Shown one piece after another: positions 44,414-56,379 of a stretch of DNA of 64,000 nucleotides (position 1 is the stretch's first letter; each line of letters opens with the position of its first letter). Made by a program: the position numbers and the translations under genes. Source of the stretch: Gerris lacustris (taxonomy: Eukaryota > Arthropoda > Insecta > Hemiptera > Gerridae); assembly GCA_951217055.1 (NCBI GenBank), contig OX578280.1, forward strand, positions 16,097,394 through 16,161,393. The letters run 5' to 3'. The notes below the pieces were generated by a model that was not told the DNA's origin, ran no database searches, and worked only from the letters and a program-made list of their open reading frames with translations.

Positions 44414-46628
44414 TTGTTTACCACCGTGCCTAAAGGGTTTTAAAGAAATATTTGCCACAAAGAAAATAGATTTCAGGTGTACTTGTACTTATTTATAATT
44501 CATGTATTAACCCTCAAAATTTCAAAGTTACTTGAACTTCGAACCCTTTAAAATAAGTGATTAATACCTAAACACAAGATATCAGGATCGATTCTTGCTA
44601 TGTTGCTAATACAAAAATGTTATTCACAAAAGCTTAAATACAAACGGCATTTGCCTCGTCAACAAAATAATTGCTAAAGCATTTAATAGCTGATTCGACA
44701 TAATAAAGTATACAATAGTTTATAAAGTTCGAGCTTAAAAATAAATAACATCAAACATTAAAAATAAATCATATTTTATTATTATGTTAAACCTGTTAAA
44801 CATTGGAAATAAAAATACAAAAAAGCGCGAAAATAGCAATTAATAAAAAAAAGGGTACAAAAGTGATAAAATAAGAGAAAAAATAACTTACTTGTGATAC
44901 GAAACAGAAGAATTAGTTTTGTCAGAATCCCTAGCACTGTTAACACAGTTTAAAACACTGCACCGCATCCTAAATTATTAATTATTATCACAGAATTATT
45001 TTATATTTCAAACGATTCTCTTATCTAAAAATATGCATTTAAAATTGGTGGGGGGGTGTTTCGAGATTTTAACAGACCCTGAAAGTTGGCTAGAATGGCT
45101 AGTTCAGATTATTACGATTACGAGTCGTGAAAATAAATGACCAAATTCATTCATAAAACTGTTTTGCGCAATTGCAGTATCATTTGTAGATTGGGGTACT
45201 GTTTTGCGGGTCTATATTTAGAAATCGTTCCTTTTCCTTTTTATTGATATGAAACGTTTCTCTATTTTTCTTCTTGTCTGTCACAGATTTTTTTAATGTT
45301 TCTTTAGGTTAATTGTATTGCGTTTTTCCACTCTCACGCTAATTGATCTTGTATTAAACTATTTAAAGTGAACTACTATAAAATAAACTTAATTTGAAAT
45401 GATTATTTGAGTTTTACCTTTCAGACAGGTTTCAATCGATTTTGGTAAATATAAACTAATTTTCCATTGTTTTTATTCAATGCACGATACAATTAATTGT
45501 TGTTTTAGAATGATTATATAAAAATACATTATAGTTATCGATTGTTTAAGGTAGACATTCGTGATATGTAGATGTAAAATCCTCCGAAGACCATTTGATA
45601 AGCATGTATTTTTGAACTGACATTTCTTTCAACTTATTCGGTCCCTTAGATTTACTGTTTGGATTGAATTGCTAAACGATGTTCTATTTTTACAAAATGA
45701 TTGAACTCTATAATACAATTTGATTATTGTTATATATCTGTGCTGTCATTATTTTCATTAAACTTGTTGCTAAGGCAATGCATGCACTGTAGTACCTTGT
45801 ATTGTTAAAGGAACATGATAGTTCTTTGTTAGTTTTTGATCTTTATTTATGTTCTAGTTTTATTCATAGGCTAAGCCTTAGAATTACGATAACCAAGCCT
45901 GTACTTTATAAACTGTTTTGACTTGATTACACTTAAAAATTTAAATTTATAGAAGAGATTATGCTATTTAGACTTTTAAGTTTATTTGCCCTTAGGTTTA
46001 TCTTTACTGTCTGGGACTGCTCTCACATCTGGTTAAAATAGGTTACACATTTGTGTTTATAAAATTATTTTGAAAGTTGTGTCCAGTTTTCCGCGATATG
46101 ACATGGTATGGAATAGAATTTGTATGTTTGTCAATAAATTTGTATCGAAGTATTGGCAATTACAATTTTTCATAATCTTGGTCCCTGGTAGCTCATTGCT
46201 ACGGTTCGTGCATTGAAAGCTAGAGATTACCGACTCCAGCATCTTGATATAAATGAGAAGTTACTTGGCGTATCCGGTTGCAAATGCCAATTATATGGCG
46301 AGTGCTAATCATATGGTTAATTATATGGTAAAAGCCAATCATATGAAAATTACCTACTCCCTATTAACACTGTATGAATCTAAAGACTCAACTGTAAACA
46401 CATCTCCAATTTATAACTTACCAACTTGCTGTTACCCTTATATTGATTCTCAACTATATTTATAACAACTCTGTGTTTACACCCCACATTCCTGACATTA
46501 CAGTTTCTGCCAAGTGTTTGTTAGTTTGGGGTAGGGAGTCAATTTTAGGATTTTAAAATCCTAAGTTCTCATTGGCTCCCCACCCCTTTTTTACTTTTTC
46601 CAGCTGTCAACGCACTATCAAAAATCTT
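44414..46628. other. AT-rich intergenic sequence
   Basis: No gene recognised. A weak minus-strand exon-like segment lies at 44890-44940 (ARDSDKTNSSVSYHK before GTAAGT). A hairpin at about 46525-46590 pairs GGGGTAGGGAG with CTCCCCACCCC and contains GGATTTTAAAATCC. Confidence 0.4.
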
Positions 46629-47536
46629 AGTCCAGGAGATAGCGTGAAAAAAAGTGTCTGACTAACATCAAGCTAGAATTTTGTGTATAAGTAAATCTTT
46701 TGGTGCCTTTTAAGAATATGTGGTCGGCTAAGTTCGTTTGCAGGACATAGCTTGGTAATAGGCATTTGAAAATAACAAACCGGTGAAGAGCGGACATGTA
46801 CTGCCCTTTTTGGTGGACAATGTGGTTTTCTTGATCCTGAGTACAAACTTAGTTAGTAGACCAATAATCAAGTTGATGGTAGTTTGTCACTTAATAGGTA
46901 AGTTTGTCAAATATTACTGCAAATCAAGGAGGTCACCTATTCCTATTAAGTGACAAACTACCATCAACCAGGAGATAGCGTGCAAACAATTGTCTGACTA
47001 ACATCAAACTAGAATTTGTGTATAAGTAAATGTTTTGATGCCTTTTAAGAATATGTGGTCGGCTAAGTTCCTCTGCAGGACATAGCTTGGCAATAGGCCT
47101 TTGAAAAAAACCAACCGGTGGAGAGCGGCCATGTCTCACCAATTATGGTGGACAATGTGATTTTCATGGTCCTGAGTATGAAATTAGATAGTAGACTAAA
47201 AATCAAGTTGATGGGAGTCTCTCACGTAATAGGTGACTTTAATTTTGAGTAATTTTTGATTAACTAACCTATTATGCGACAGACTACCATCAACTTGATT
47301 TTTGGTCTACTAACTAATTTCGTACTCAGGATCATGAAAATCATATTGTCCACCAAAAAGGACAGGACATGGCCGCTCTCCACCAGTTTGTTTTTTCATA
47401 TGCCTATTACCAAGCTATGTCCTGCAGACGAACTTAGCCGACCACATATTCTTAAAAGGCACCAAAAGATTTACTTATACACAAAATTCTAGCTTGATGT
47501 TAGTCGCACACTTTTTTGCTCGCTATCTCCTGGACT
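46629..47536. mobile_element. Palindromic foldback element, copy 3 (full copy plus partial copy)
   Basis: A partial left arm (46629-46968) is followed by a second, complete palindrome (46969-47536) beginning CAGGAGATAGCGTGCAAAC and ending GCTATCTCCTGGACT. The join at 46969 falls inside the centre of the first copy, consistent with one copy inserted into, or recombined with, another. Confidence 0.8.
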
Positions 47537-48239
47537 ACTTAGCACAATCTGTAGTGCAAGATGAGCACTATTTTTGAGTTTAAAAAATGCAATCTAAGTT
47601 CTACAAGAGCAGGAACAATAACTTATATCTTAACACTGCAATTCAATCTGAGTGACTTACCCATACACTTATTGTGTGACAATGAATGATTACTAAGTCT
47701 CTTCAAGATCTCTTCTAAACTCTCCTTTTTATTTTTTGTGAAAATTACACGAGATGGAACACTACTTAAAACCTTTAATATTGTGCATAATATATGCTTT
47801 TGAGCCTAATTTCGTCCTTTGCATTAAGCGACATTGGATTTGACATTTGCTGTCAGTATTTAATATCACTATAAATTAAGGCAATAAATGGAATGATAAA
47901 TTATCTTATAAGAATAATCTTGAATACTCAATTGAAAAAAAATCCTTGTATCAATTGAAACTCCATATAAGTTTTATTGTTGGTCTAATGTAATGATCAT
48001 TTGTCTCGTTATAAGTAGGGATATTTTAAGCTACTATCAGTGTTTGCATGTTGACGTCCTGTTTTGTAGCTTCATTCAGAATTTGAGATAGCGAGTTAGA
48101 TTTAGACTGTCACTGAGTTAGTTACACAGTAAGAAAGTATGTTGTATATATTCTACATAAGGTTACTGGTACTGTTTTAGTTTAGTACCTCCCCCTCCTT
48201 CCCCACCAAAAGAGGAGGATACCAATATAAAATAAGAAC
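47537..48239. other. Upstream region of the TMEM127-like gene
   Basis: Likely holds the promoter or 5' non-coding exon. No clear TATA box, donor or repeat could be assigned. Confidence 0.3.
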
Positions 48240-48515
48240 CTTCAGATTTTTACTCCCTTCTGTATTTTTATAAAGGGAGTTAAACTCTAAAGAAGATTAT
48301 TCCATACACCTTCTTTAGATTGTTACTCCCTTTTTCTGTATTTTTATATATATAGGGAGTAACAGTCTAAAGAAGATCATTCCATACACCTTCTTTAGAT
48401 TTTTACTCACTTCTGAATTTTTATAGAGGGAGTAACAGTCTAAAGAAGATCATTCCATACACCTTCTTTAGATTTTTACTCCCTTCTGTATTTTTATAAG
48501 GGGAGTAACATTCTA
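48240..48515 (+). repeat. ~72-bp tandem repeat, about 4 copies, just upstream of TMEM127-like exon 1
   Basis: Units share TTTTTACTCCCTTCTGTATT, a GGGAGTAACAGTCTAAAGAA block and ATTCCATACACCTTC. ACTCCC and GGGAGT form a small internal inverted repeat in each unit. The array sits within about 50-330 bp of the first coding exon. Confidence 0.8.
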
Positions 48516-48567
48516 AACAAGTACCGAATAAAGACTGCAGTGTAATGGATGTTTTTGGTTGCAGGCA

Positions 48568-48844
48568 ATGTTGAGGGATGTTGACGATGGTTACAGGAGA
48601 TGGAGAAAGGATAGTCACAGTGTTGCCTCTCTATTTCATCTAATGTCTCTAGTACTAAGTGTAACTTCGTTAGTTCAACTACCCTGGTTTCATATAAGAG
48701 GCTGCAGTCCTCCTTCGTTAGGTCCCAAATATTTTCTTACACTTGGCGGTCATTTTGATGCTGAGCTAACCTTTCCATCGACGGAATCAGCCGTACCACC
48801 TACTACATCCTTAGTCTCTATTAAATATCATTCGGATAATAATG
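48568..48844 (+). CDS. TMEM127: TMEM127-like exon 1 (start, first TM segment, first loop)
   Basis: Begins at the ATG three bases after TTGGTTGCAG and starts MLRDVDDGYRRWRKDS. TM1 is followed by PWFHIRG and a long Ser/Thr/Pro loop. Donor AATG|GTATGA. The upstream non-coding exon was not located. Confidence 0.8.
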
Positions 48845-50227
48845 GTATGATTCATTTTTGATTTTTTTAAAACCTACATTTACGTTTTTATATGTACATT
48901 GTGTTATTTTAAAAGTTTAGAAACACTACAAAATAATCAACTTCATTGAAATTGATGTGATATTAAACGTAAGCAATAGGCTCTAAAATGAAAAATTAAA
49001 AAAACTAAACCTTACATGGTTTTACTAAATTATGTTACCTATTTTTGACCGTGAATGACACAAATTACTAACATTCTTTTTTCCAATGTTTAAGATAATG
49101 TACTGAATCAGTAATGACCAGCTTGTTGTTGCGAGTAAGAAATTGTATATAGTCCAGGAGATAGCGTGCAAAAAAGTGTCTGACTAACATCAAGCTAGAA
49201 TTTTGTAAACAAGTCAATCTTTTAGCGCCTTTTAAGAATATGTGGTCAGCTAAGTTCGTTTGCGGGACATAGCTTGGCAAAAGGCGTTTGAAAAAAACAA
49301 ACCGGTGGAGAGCAGCCATGTCTCACCAATTATGGTGGACAATGTGATTTTCATGATCCTGAGTACAGAATTAGTTAGTAGACCGAAAATCAAGTTGATG
49401 TTAGTTTTGTCTATTGACAGGTCACCACGTTGATTTTTAGTAATATTTGAATAACTAACCTATCAAGTGTGAAAATAACATCAACTTGATTTTTGGTCAT
49501 ACTCTCCACCATAATTGGTGAGACATGGCCGCTCTCCACCGGTTTGTTTTTTTCAAACGCCTATTGCCAAGCTATGTCCCGCAACTTAGCCGACCAATAA
49601 TATACCACCAATAATATTGTATACAAAATTCTAGCTTGATGTTAGGGGGGGGGGGGGGATTGTATGTGGGTACACATCCATTGTGAACGTGGCACTTCCG
49701 TTGTTTTAAATTTCGCTGTATGGAGGTCTAACTGTTTATTTTTTTACCCATTTGAAAGATTGGTTGCAAAAGTCCATTAAAAACTGGTGTTAATAATTAA
49801 TTGTTTTCTAATTAGTTTTAGAATGCATATCACCGGAGGTTCTCTGCTTAATGCGGCTTCTGGCATTTCTTTGTATTCTCTGTATCATTGCATCTATGAT
49901 TGGTTTCTGTCTGGATATTATCAGGCCTATTAAGAGACCCCTTCGCTTTATGAGGAGAAATGCCATACCAGGTGTTTTTGCGGGTATGTTCAAATTTTTT
50001 GTTTTTATTAATGAATTTTATGTGTTTAATTAGTACATCCTTTAGTTTTTCTGGCTCATCAGTTACCTTCTAACTAAAATGAAGCAATTATTGCTCATTC
50101 AAGCAGAAATTTGTGAAGAGAAGATGGAATAGAAATAAATGAATTAATATGGTTTTAAGCAATAGTTATTAGCGTGACAATCAACTTGCTTTCCCAAGAA
50201 TAAATTGTGTAAAGTTCCCTGGAATGC

Positions 50228-50264
<37 letters not shown>

Positions 50265-53200
50265 CTTAAATAAAATCGTAAAGCATTATTTTTTAATTTT
50301 ATAATTATATATTTTTTATTTTGTTTGTTTAATTAATCAATATTGATTTTATTTACGTTTGTATGTAAAAATATATCTTTCTAAAAAATAATTCCCAAAA
50401 TTTCTTTAATCCAAAAACTTTTTACCTAATTTCTCAAAAAACTACCCCAAAAACAGATGTATCTCGGAAGCTACCATTTACAATATAAACTTCATTCTGG
50501 TCACAAATTAGAGGACAATCATTTTTCTTAAAGGTTTGTTCTTATTAATTTTGTTAAAAAACCTTGACTTCATGCAGGATTAAAAAGACAAGCAATTTTG
50601 AAAAATGTATAAAATTCACTCATATGATTCTTATATGTGCAGAAAAGTTACTCTTCTTATTAAAAATAAAGATTATTTACTTCATGGTGAAAACAGGCTA
50701 ACACTGAAAAAGTCAAACATTTTAATATGGGTGTTTATTCCATGCAGTTATTACAAATACTTTTACCACTGTTGTTATTTGTCTTAACAAATAGATTCTA
50801 TTTCCAAAACTAGTTCAATCCCGGAAAACCGGGACATTTTGGCGTCCTGAAAAGACACCGGGATTCTATTTCCAAAACTAGTTCAATCCCGGAAAACCAG
50901 GACATTTTGGCGTCCTGAAAAGACCCCGGGATTTTATTTCCAAAACTAGTTCAATCCCGGAAAACCGGGACATTTTGGCGTTATGAAAAGACACCGGGAT
51001 TCTATTTCCAAAACTAGTTCAATCCCGGAAAACCAGGACATTTTGGTGTCCCGAAAAGACACCGGGATTCTATGTCCAAAACCAGTTCAATCCCGGAAAA
51101 CCAGGACGCCTGGCAACCCTACTCATGATTAAAAGCAAGTGAAAATTATAATATTATACACTATTGCTACACAGGGTGTTCCTGGATGGACACATTTTAC
51201 TTTGAGTTTAAAAACGTTTTTTTTTACATTTAGTATCTTTTAGTTGTATTGATCCATGTATACTCTCAGACCCCTGTATGTATCAAGTTGTGTAATGAAT
51301 GTAATTATTTTTAATTTTCAGTGCTCTTCATAATATTAATGATAGGAGTGAGTTACTTTTTAACTACAAGTCTAGAGTTAGCTGCAAGAGAGCAACACAA
51401 GGAGAAATTCATACAGGTCTCCTATGATTACGGCTTCTATGCAATATCTGCTGCAGGTAATATGTACTAGATATTTATACTTATATTAATATACTAGTAG
51501 TAGTAGTAGTCTAGTACTTTCTACTAGAACGGGTAGGACGAACCACTTGTTCGAACCTTGCAATTAGGCCATCACTTAGGCCCTTTTTACGCCCTGCGGT
51601 AGAGAGTTCCAGCCACTTCACACATCATACCTCTGTACATAGTACCGCCGAAGCGAGTATGCTGTGATCAATAGTGAGCCATATAAATCAGAGCGTCACG
51701 GCGAGGAATCGAACCCCGTCTCGTTCCACTCATGATTCAGTGATGGCCGAGCAGACGTGGTTTACCCCACACGGCCATGCTAGCTCCCTATATTAATATA
51801 CTAACTAAACTATTTTGTTCTATTACAACTCCTCTACCTGAAATTTCAAAATCCAAAAGTTTTTTTCCTAACTTGCCAACTGTTTTGCTGCCTCTTCGAA
51901 ACATAATCAAAATATGTGGTTAGATAAGGAATTTCAGGCCATCCACATTAAACAATAAGATAAGAATATTTTAAAAACTTTATTCAGTAGAACCTCGCTT
52001 ACACGACCCTCAATAACACGACAACCTCAATTACAAGTGCAATTTTCAAATCCCCTTGAGATTGCCATAACACATAATGTTAAAATAACCTCTATAACAC
52101 GACTACTATTATCCAAACAACCTCTATAACATGGATTTTTTTCCAATTCACAACGTAACTCAGAACCTCTAAAACAAGTCGTTTTGAGAAGTCAACCTCT
52201 ATAACGCAAATCTATACGGGAATGGGTCGACCTTGAACAAGCCTAGACTTGAAAACCGCGCTCCCAACATTCCATTAACCTCGATAACACGACTGATTGC
52301 CAAAATAACCTTGATAACATGACCCTCAAGAAAAAGAGCACCTCGATAACAAGACTTTCCGTAATCCCCTTGAGACACTTCTTATCGAGGTTCTACTGTA
52401 GTTTTAGTGTTTAGATTTATCTTCTTTAAAAACAATGACCATTAAGATTGTTTGAGATTTACAGGACTAGAGTTGTTATTATGTTACAAACACAATGCTA
52501 ACTTTCTCAAATTTCAATACACTTACTTGCTTTAGATGCCAAGTTTTGTTTTTATTCGCATCTATTTATGTTTTGAAATCTTTTATTATATATTGGGATG
52601 GATATCAGGGTCTTTGGGTAAAATACATTAGGAGTTTTAGGGATATAATGACCATCTTCAAAGAGGTTTTCTTGAAGGCCTGGTCAAACAGAAAGCGAGT
52701 AGAGTTGCCTTCAGTCAAGAGAGGCCGCGACTGACAAAAGGCTTGTCCACCACAGACTATGTGGATTATAATATTGCATCATCCTGGTCAAAGGAGTTTG
52801 CGGCAGACTGGAAGCATGACTGATAAATCTGCTGATCAATTGATCTCAGTCCTCAAATGAACTCGATTAACAGCATAGACGGTGAAACTCTCCAAAGTGC
52901 TCTCTTTTTTTCATTTATTTCATGCATCCCTTTTCTTTTTGGTTTTTCTTGCCTTAAAGAGAACACAAAAATCAATTCTTCTTTATTAGAGGAACTGCTG
53001 GACATCCTGATAATAAAATATAACATAAAGAACACAAGTTGAAGAAGTCATGTTGTACCTTGTCCATTTTCTGTTTGACCAGCCTGTGATGGATGTCGGA
53101 CAATCTGTCCACAGTGGGCAGTGCACTTTCTGTTTGACCTGTCTTAAGGGGCTCGTTTTTTGAAAATACCATTTGACTAAGCTTAATATTCCACGTTTTT

Positions 53201-53427
53201 TTTTTTTTTTGTATAAAATAATGTTTTTCAATAATAATAATTTAATATTATCAACAGGGGGATTGTCCCTAATCGCAACTGCTTGCAATATTCTTCAAGA
53301 GCCTGGCGTAACTGTACTATCAAGACGGAGGGGATTAGTGACAGGATGTCAACTCTTGGAGGATGATCCTTTCTCTGAAACCTTTACTATAACTCATCCT
53401 CCTCCACCACCTCCTTACTCTCCGTAA
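48568..53427 (+). CDS. TMEM127: TMEM127-like transmembrane protein, 4 coding exons, 247 aa
   Basis: Coding exons: 48568-48844, 49822-49983, 51322-51456, 53258-53427 (TAA). Phases agree and the 744 bp give 247 residues, close to human TMEM127 (238). Four hydrophobic segments are seen: about 18-38 (exon 1), 104-123 (exon 2), 147-163 (exon 3) and 180-203 (exons 3/4). Diagnostic family features are LPWFHIRG after the first segment, GGLSLIATACNIL in the last, and the C-terminal HPPPPPPYSP. TMEM127 is an endolysosomal protein that dampens mTORC1 signalling in vertebrates; its PPxY recruits NEDD4-type ubiquitin ligases. The start is the first ATG after an acceptor (TTGGTTGCAG), implying a 5' non-coding exon, as in vertebrates. 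Confidence 0.85.
49151..49645. mobile_element. Palindromic foldback element, copy 4 (right end lost), in TMEM127-like intron
   Basis: Starts AGTCCAGGAGATAGCGTGCA. The right arm is deleted internally (after ATTTTTGGTCAT at about 49500, and near 49590) and stops at TAGCTTGATGTTAG, followed by a 13-G run. Lies between TMEM127-like exons 1 and 2. Confidence 0.8.
49822..49983 (+). CDS. TMEM127: TMEM127-like exon 2 (second TM segment)
   Basis: Acceptor TAGTTTTAG, donor GCGG|GTATGT. Encodes ECISPEVLCLMRLLAFLCIL and a further hydrophobic run ending FCLDIIRPIKRP. This matches the vertebrate segment that ends in LLDVFGP. Confidence 0.85.
50229..50264 (+). repeat. Poly-T tract
   Basis: About 34 consecutive T in the intron between TMEM127-like exons 2 and 3. 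Confidence 0.9.
50795..51120 (+). repeat. 68-bp tandem repeat, ~4.8 copies
   Basis: Units start at 50795, 50863, 50931, 50999 and 51067 (68 bp exactly): ATTCTATTTCCAAAACTAGT, TCAATCCCGGAAAACCGGGA, CATTTTGGCGTCCTGAAAAG, ACACCGGG. CCCGGAAAACCGGGA is an internal inverted repeat. The last unit ends in GCCTGGCAACCCTA, which resembles a DNA-transposon end. Confidence 0.9.
51322..51456 (+). CDS. TMEM127: TMEM127-like exon 3 (third TM segment, luminal helix)
   Basis: Acceptor TAATTTTCAG, donor GCAG|GTAATA. Encodes VLFIILMIGVSYFLTTSLEL, then a charged AAREQHKEKF helix and the start of TM4 (YDYGFYAISAA). The QQHKK-like stretch is also present in vertebrate TMEM127. Confidence 0.85.
51500..51790 (-). 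mobile_element. tRNA-derived SINE-like sequence
   Basis: On the minus strand it begins GGGAGCTAGCATGGCCGTG. The A-box-like TAGCATGGCCG is at 51781-51771 and a perfect B box GGTTCGATTCC at 51715-51705, followed by about 200 bp of non-tRNA sequence ending near a TAG trinucleotide run (51493-51510). Head position and spacing fit a tRNA-headed SINE. It lies in the intron between TMEM127-like exons 3 and 4. Confidence 0.65.
51985..52398. mobile_element. Non-autonomous pogo/Tigger-like element, copy B
   Basis: CAGTAGAACCTCGCTTACAC at the left and CTTATCGAGGTTCTACTG before TA at the right. Repeated 'CCTCTATAACACGAC' motifs. Inverted homologue of 8346-8761. The left flank is TT rather than TA. Confidence 0.8.
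53258..53427 (+). CDS. TMEM127: TMEM127-like exon 4 (end of TM4, cytoplasmic tail, PPxY)
   Basis: Acceptor TATCAACAG. Encodes GGLSLIATACNILQEP, an Arg-rich turn, an acidic stretch (LLEDDPFSE) and the C-terminal PPPPPPYSP, then TAA. PPPY is a WW-domain ligand. Confidence 0.85.
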
Positions 53428-53793
53428 TTTACAGGACTAAATATGTTTTAGTGTTTATAAAGCTTCTTGTTACTTAATCCAAAACAGGTATACTATTTTA
53501 TGAACAATTTATTTTTTTCTAAGCGTTCTGTAATTTCACTTCATTTATTCGCCCTCGATATTTTAAAAGAAGAGATAGATTTGTTTCGAACATACAAACT
53601 ATAGAAAGACATAATATCTCCTCACTCAACATCTGTCCATGTATTGCTTGAAATTGTGTACCTGACATGTTTATAGATCAACCTCAATCCTGTAATTCAA
53701 CACAATTATACAACAAATTGTTCAACAATTGTAATTTCCCCTCCGCAAAAACCTTTTTCTGAATTCTCTTATAACAAATTATGAACTCTTATA

Positions 53794-54609
53794 CAGTAGA
53801 GTCTCGCTTATCCGGACCCCGCTAGTCCGGACATCCGTTTAATCCAGACGGGCCAAAAACTATGTACAAATTGGAACCAGGGCCTGTTCAGATTTATGAA
53901 TAATTAAGATAATTGGAGTTTCTACTTTTATTGTCTATTAAAAATTTATAAAACTGTTCCTAGTATAGTTTACAGGTGTATGTATTCCAACATTTCGACA
54001 CGAGGAATACCCGGTATTTTTTGTTAAAATAAACAGATTTAGAATAATTAGGAATAAGTAAGAACATCGATAAATCTGTTTCGGTTCCATAGAAATGTAA
54101 GGGGCGGAAGATATAAAGGTAGTGTATTCCAATAAATACAATTTTATGTGACTGAGATGGGGAGAGGGTTTTAAGAAACATATAGCGGCGGCTCAACGCA
54201 GTTCCAAGAAATTTCACCAAGCCGCCAATGTCTAATGTCTCAACTTTTTGTGAAATGATTATCGTTCCTCGAATTTCATATCGGAACACCGGAAGTTCTT
54301 CTCAGGAAGTCCCTTCTATACCTGCCACCTGCGTAATAGATTGTCGTTTTATTTTAATTCATTTGATATTCGGACTGGTTACAAAACTCACACAGAACAG
54401 CTTTTAACTTAAATAGTGGACCTACGTTGTACAAGCATGTTTTGGAGACTTATAAAAGTAATTTTTACGATAAACACATCGATTTTAATAGTTTTACCCT
54501 ACTAAAACTTGTTTTACAGACTTTTTAAAACTGATTCCGTTTAATCCGGACTTTCGGTAATCCGGACTGGGTCCGGTCCCGTCAAACCCGGATTAGCGAG
54601 ACTCTACTG
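53794..54609. mobile_element. Non-autonomous Tigger/pogo element, 816 bp, TA duplications
   Basis: CAGTAGAGTCTCGCTTATCC (after TA) and GGATTAGCGAGACTCTACTG (before TA). Sub-terminal GTCCGGAC/AATCCGGAC motifs are repeated at both ends. No intact frame. Lies about 370 bp beyond the TMEM127-like stop codon. Confidence 0.85.
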
Positions 54610-54611
54610 TA

Positions 54612-55842
54612 TTTCAATCTTATGACCTTATGTATATTTTTATCATAACTCTATGTTCAGTGAATGTTATATTCAATAGTATCCCTATTATTAAAATATT
54701 TTGTCTTGATTTCAATATTTACTTATTTTGGTTCTTCTTTAGGAAAATGTTAAAAATATATTTAACTTTTACCCCTAATTAATAAAGAAAAGTAAAAAAC
54801 AAAAATTGATACAAAACAAATAATTTGAAACTTTTTTATACAAATTTGGTTGGCTTTTTAGGGTTTTTTTAAAAAAAAATAAATAATAAAATGTAAGACG
54901 ATCAATTTTTAAGAAGAAATTAAAAAAAAATATTTGTCTTATTTACCAAAGAAAAGAAAAAAAAGACCAACCCCCAAGAAAGAACAATTTATATAATTTT
55001 TTTAAAAAAGGTTCAAACTATAACAAAAGAAAAACAAATTAGTTAAATGACATTCCTTAAGTATTTTTGAGCCTGACAGAGGGCCAAGATTGGAACCTTA
55101 AATTCTTTACCACCTTCTCTGGGAGGATAACATATAGATGAAAAAGGGTGAAAATGAATTGAATAAAAGAAAAAAATATAAAAATATTTGATGATATTAT
55201 AGATATAATATAAAATAAACCATTAATCAATAAAGCTGAATAAATGAGTCTTTTAAATATGAAGGAAATAATAAATTGTCTGGAATAATTAAAAGATAAG
55301 GAGAGTAAAAAATCTCAGGTGGATATCTTCTTATTAATGGTGTATTCCAAGAGGCGGAGGCACAAATCCTGTTGATAGAGTTTAGTGTCTTTATCACTAA
55401 CAATGTGGCAACATCGATAAAACCAGCACGTTCTTATCAATGATCCTGAAATAAAAGTTGCATTGTATAGAACAGAGCGTCTCTAGATGTGGGGTAGAAT
55501 GCTCTTTACTTGAAACTCAGAATTATAGAGATCAGATTTTTTTCGAACATACAAACCACAGTAGCAAAAATTATTGACCACTTTCTGATTATTTAATCAG
55601 AATGTTGGTAACTCATCAAATCAAGGCATTAATTATAGGTGTTTTCCACACCGCATTAGTAAAATTTAAGTTTCATTCATGGAGTTGGGACTTGACCTTC
55701 ATTGATGATCACATTAATAAATGTGGAATGGTTATTTACTCACTACTTCACTAGATACAATTCTCAAAGAGTAAAATAGTTATTTACGCACCAAGAAAGG
55801 AAACAAAGTCATTACACCCTGAGCGTTTTTGTTGGTTAGGCG
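54612..55842. other. AT-rich sequence, no feature recognised
   Basis: Long A- and T-rich runs. No open frame or repeat that I can support. Confidence 0.5.
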
Positions 55843-56002
55843 TAGCCGAGGGAACCATACTGTCTAAATAAATCGAGGGAGTTATTGGAACCATGAAGAT
55901 TAATCCCGAGGTATAACCATACTGTCTTAACTCCCGAGGTATAGCCGAGGGAGTTATTGAAACCATGAAGTTTAATCCCGAGGCACAGCCGAGGGAGTTA
56001 AT
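55843..56002 (+). repeat. Short direct repeats of a GTATAGCCGAGGGAGTTATT unit
   Basis: Two to three copies of a block containing AGCCGAGGGAGTTATT, AACCATGAAG and TTAATCCCGAGG, with internal palindromes (CTCCCGAGG..CCGAGGGAG). Non-coding. Confidence 0.7.
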
Positions 56003-56379
56003 TATAGTGAGGGTACTATGACTTTTTGCTTCTGTTTGTACATACAAGATTTTTCCTCTAGAAGGGAGAAAAACAACACAAATAAAACCAAAGATTTCGA
56101 ATTATCGATTTATTTAGATATTAATTACAAAATTTACAAATTTGTATACCTTTAATTTTAAAAACAAAAAAAAATGTTGGATAACATCTCATAGTAAAAA
56201 AAAATTTAAATTAAATGTGCCATTCATTAATTCCAACTATGTTTTCTTTAATTTCCATAATAACTTTCTATAACTATATAACTATAATAATAATAAAATG
56301 TTTATTAACACTACCAAATGACTAACTGAATAATAACATTTTTCAAATCCAAAAACGTAAACAAAATAAATTAAAATAA

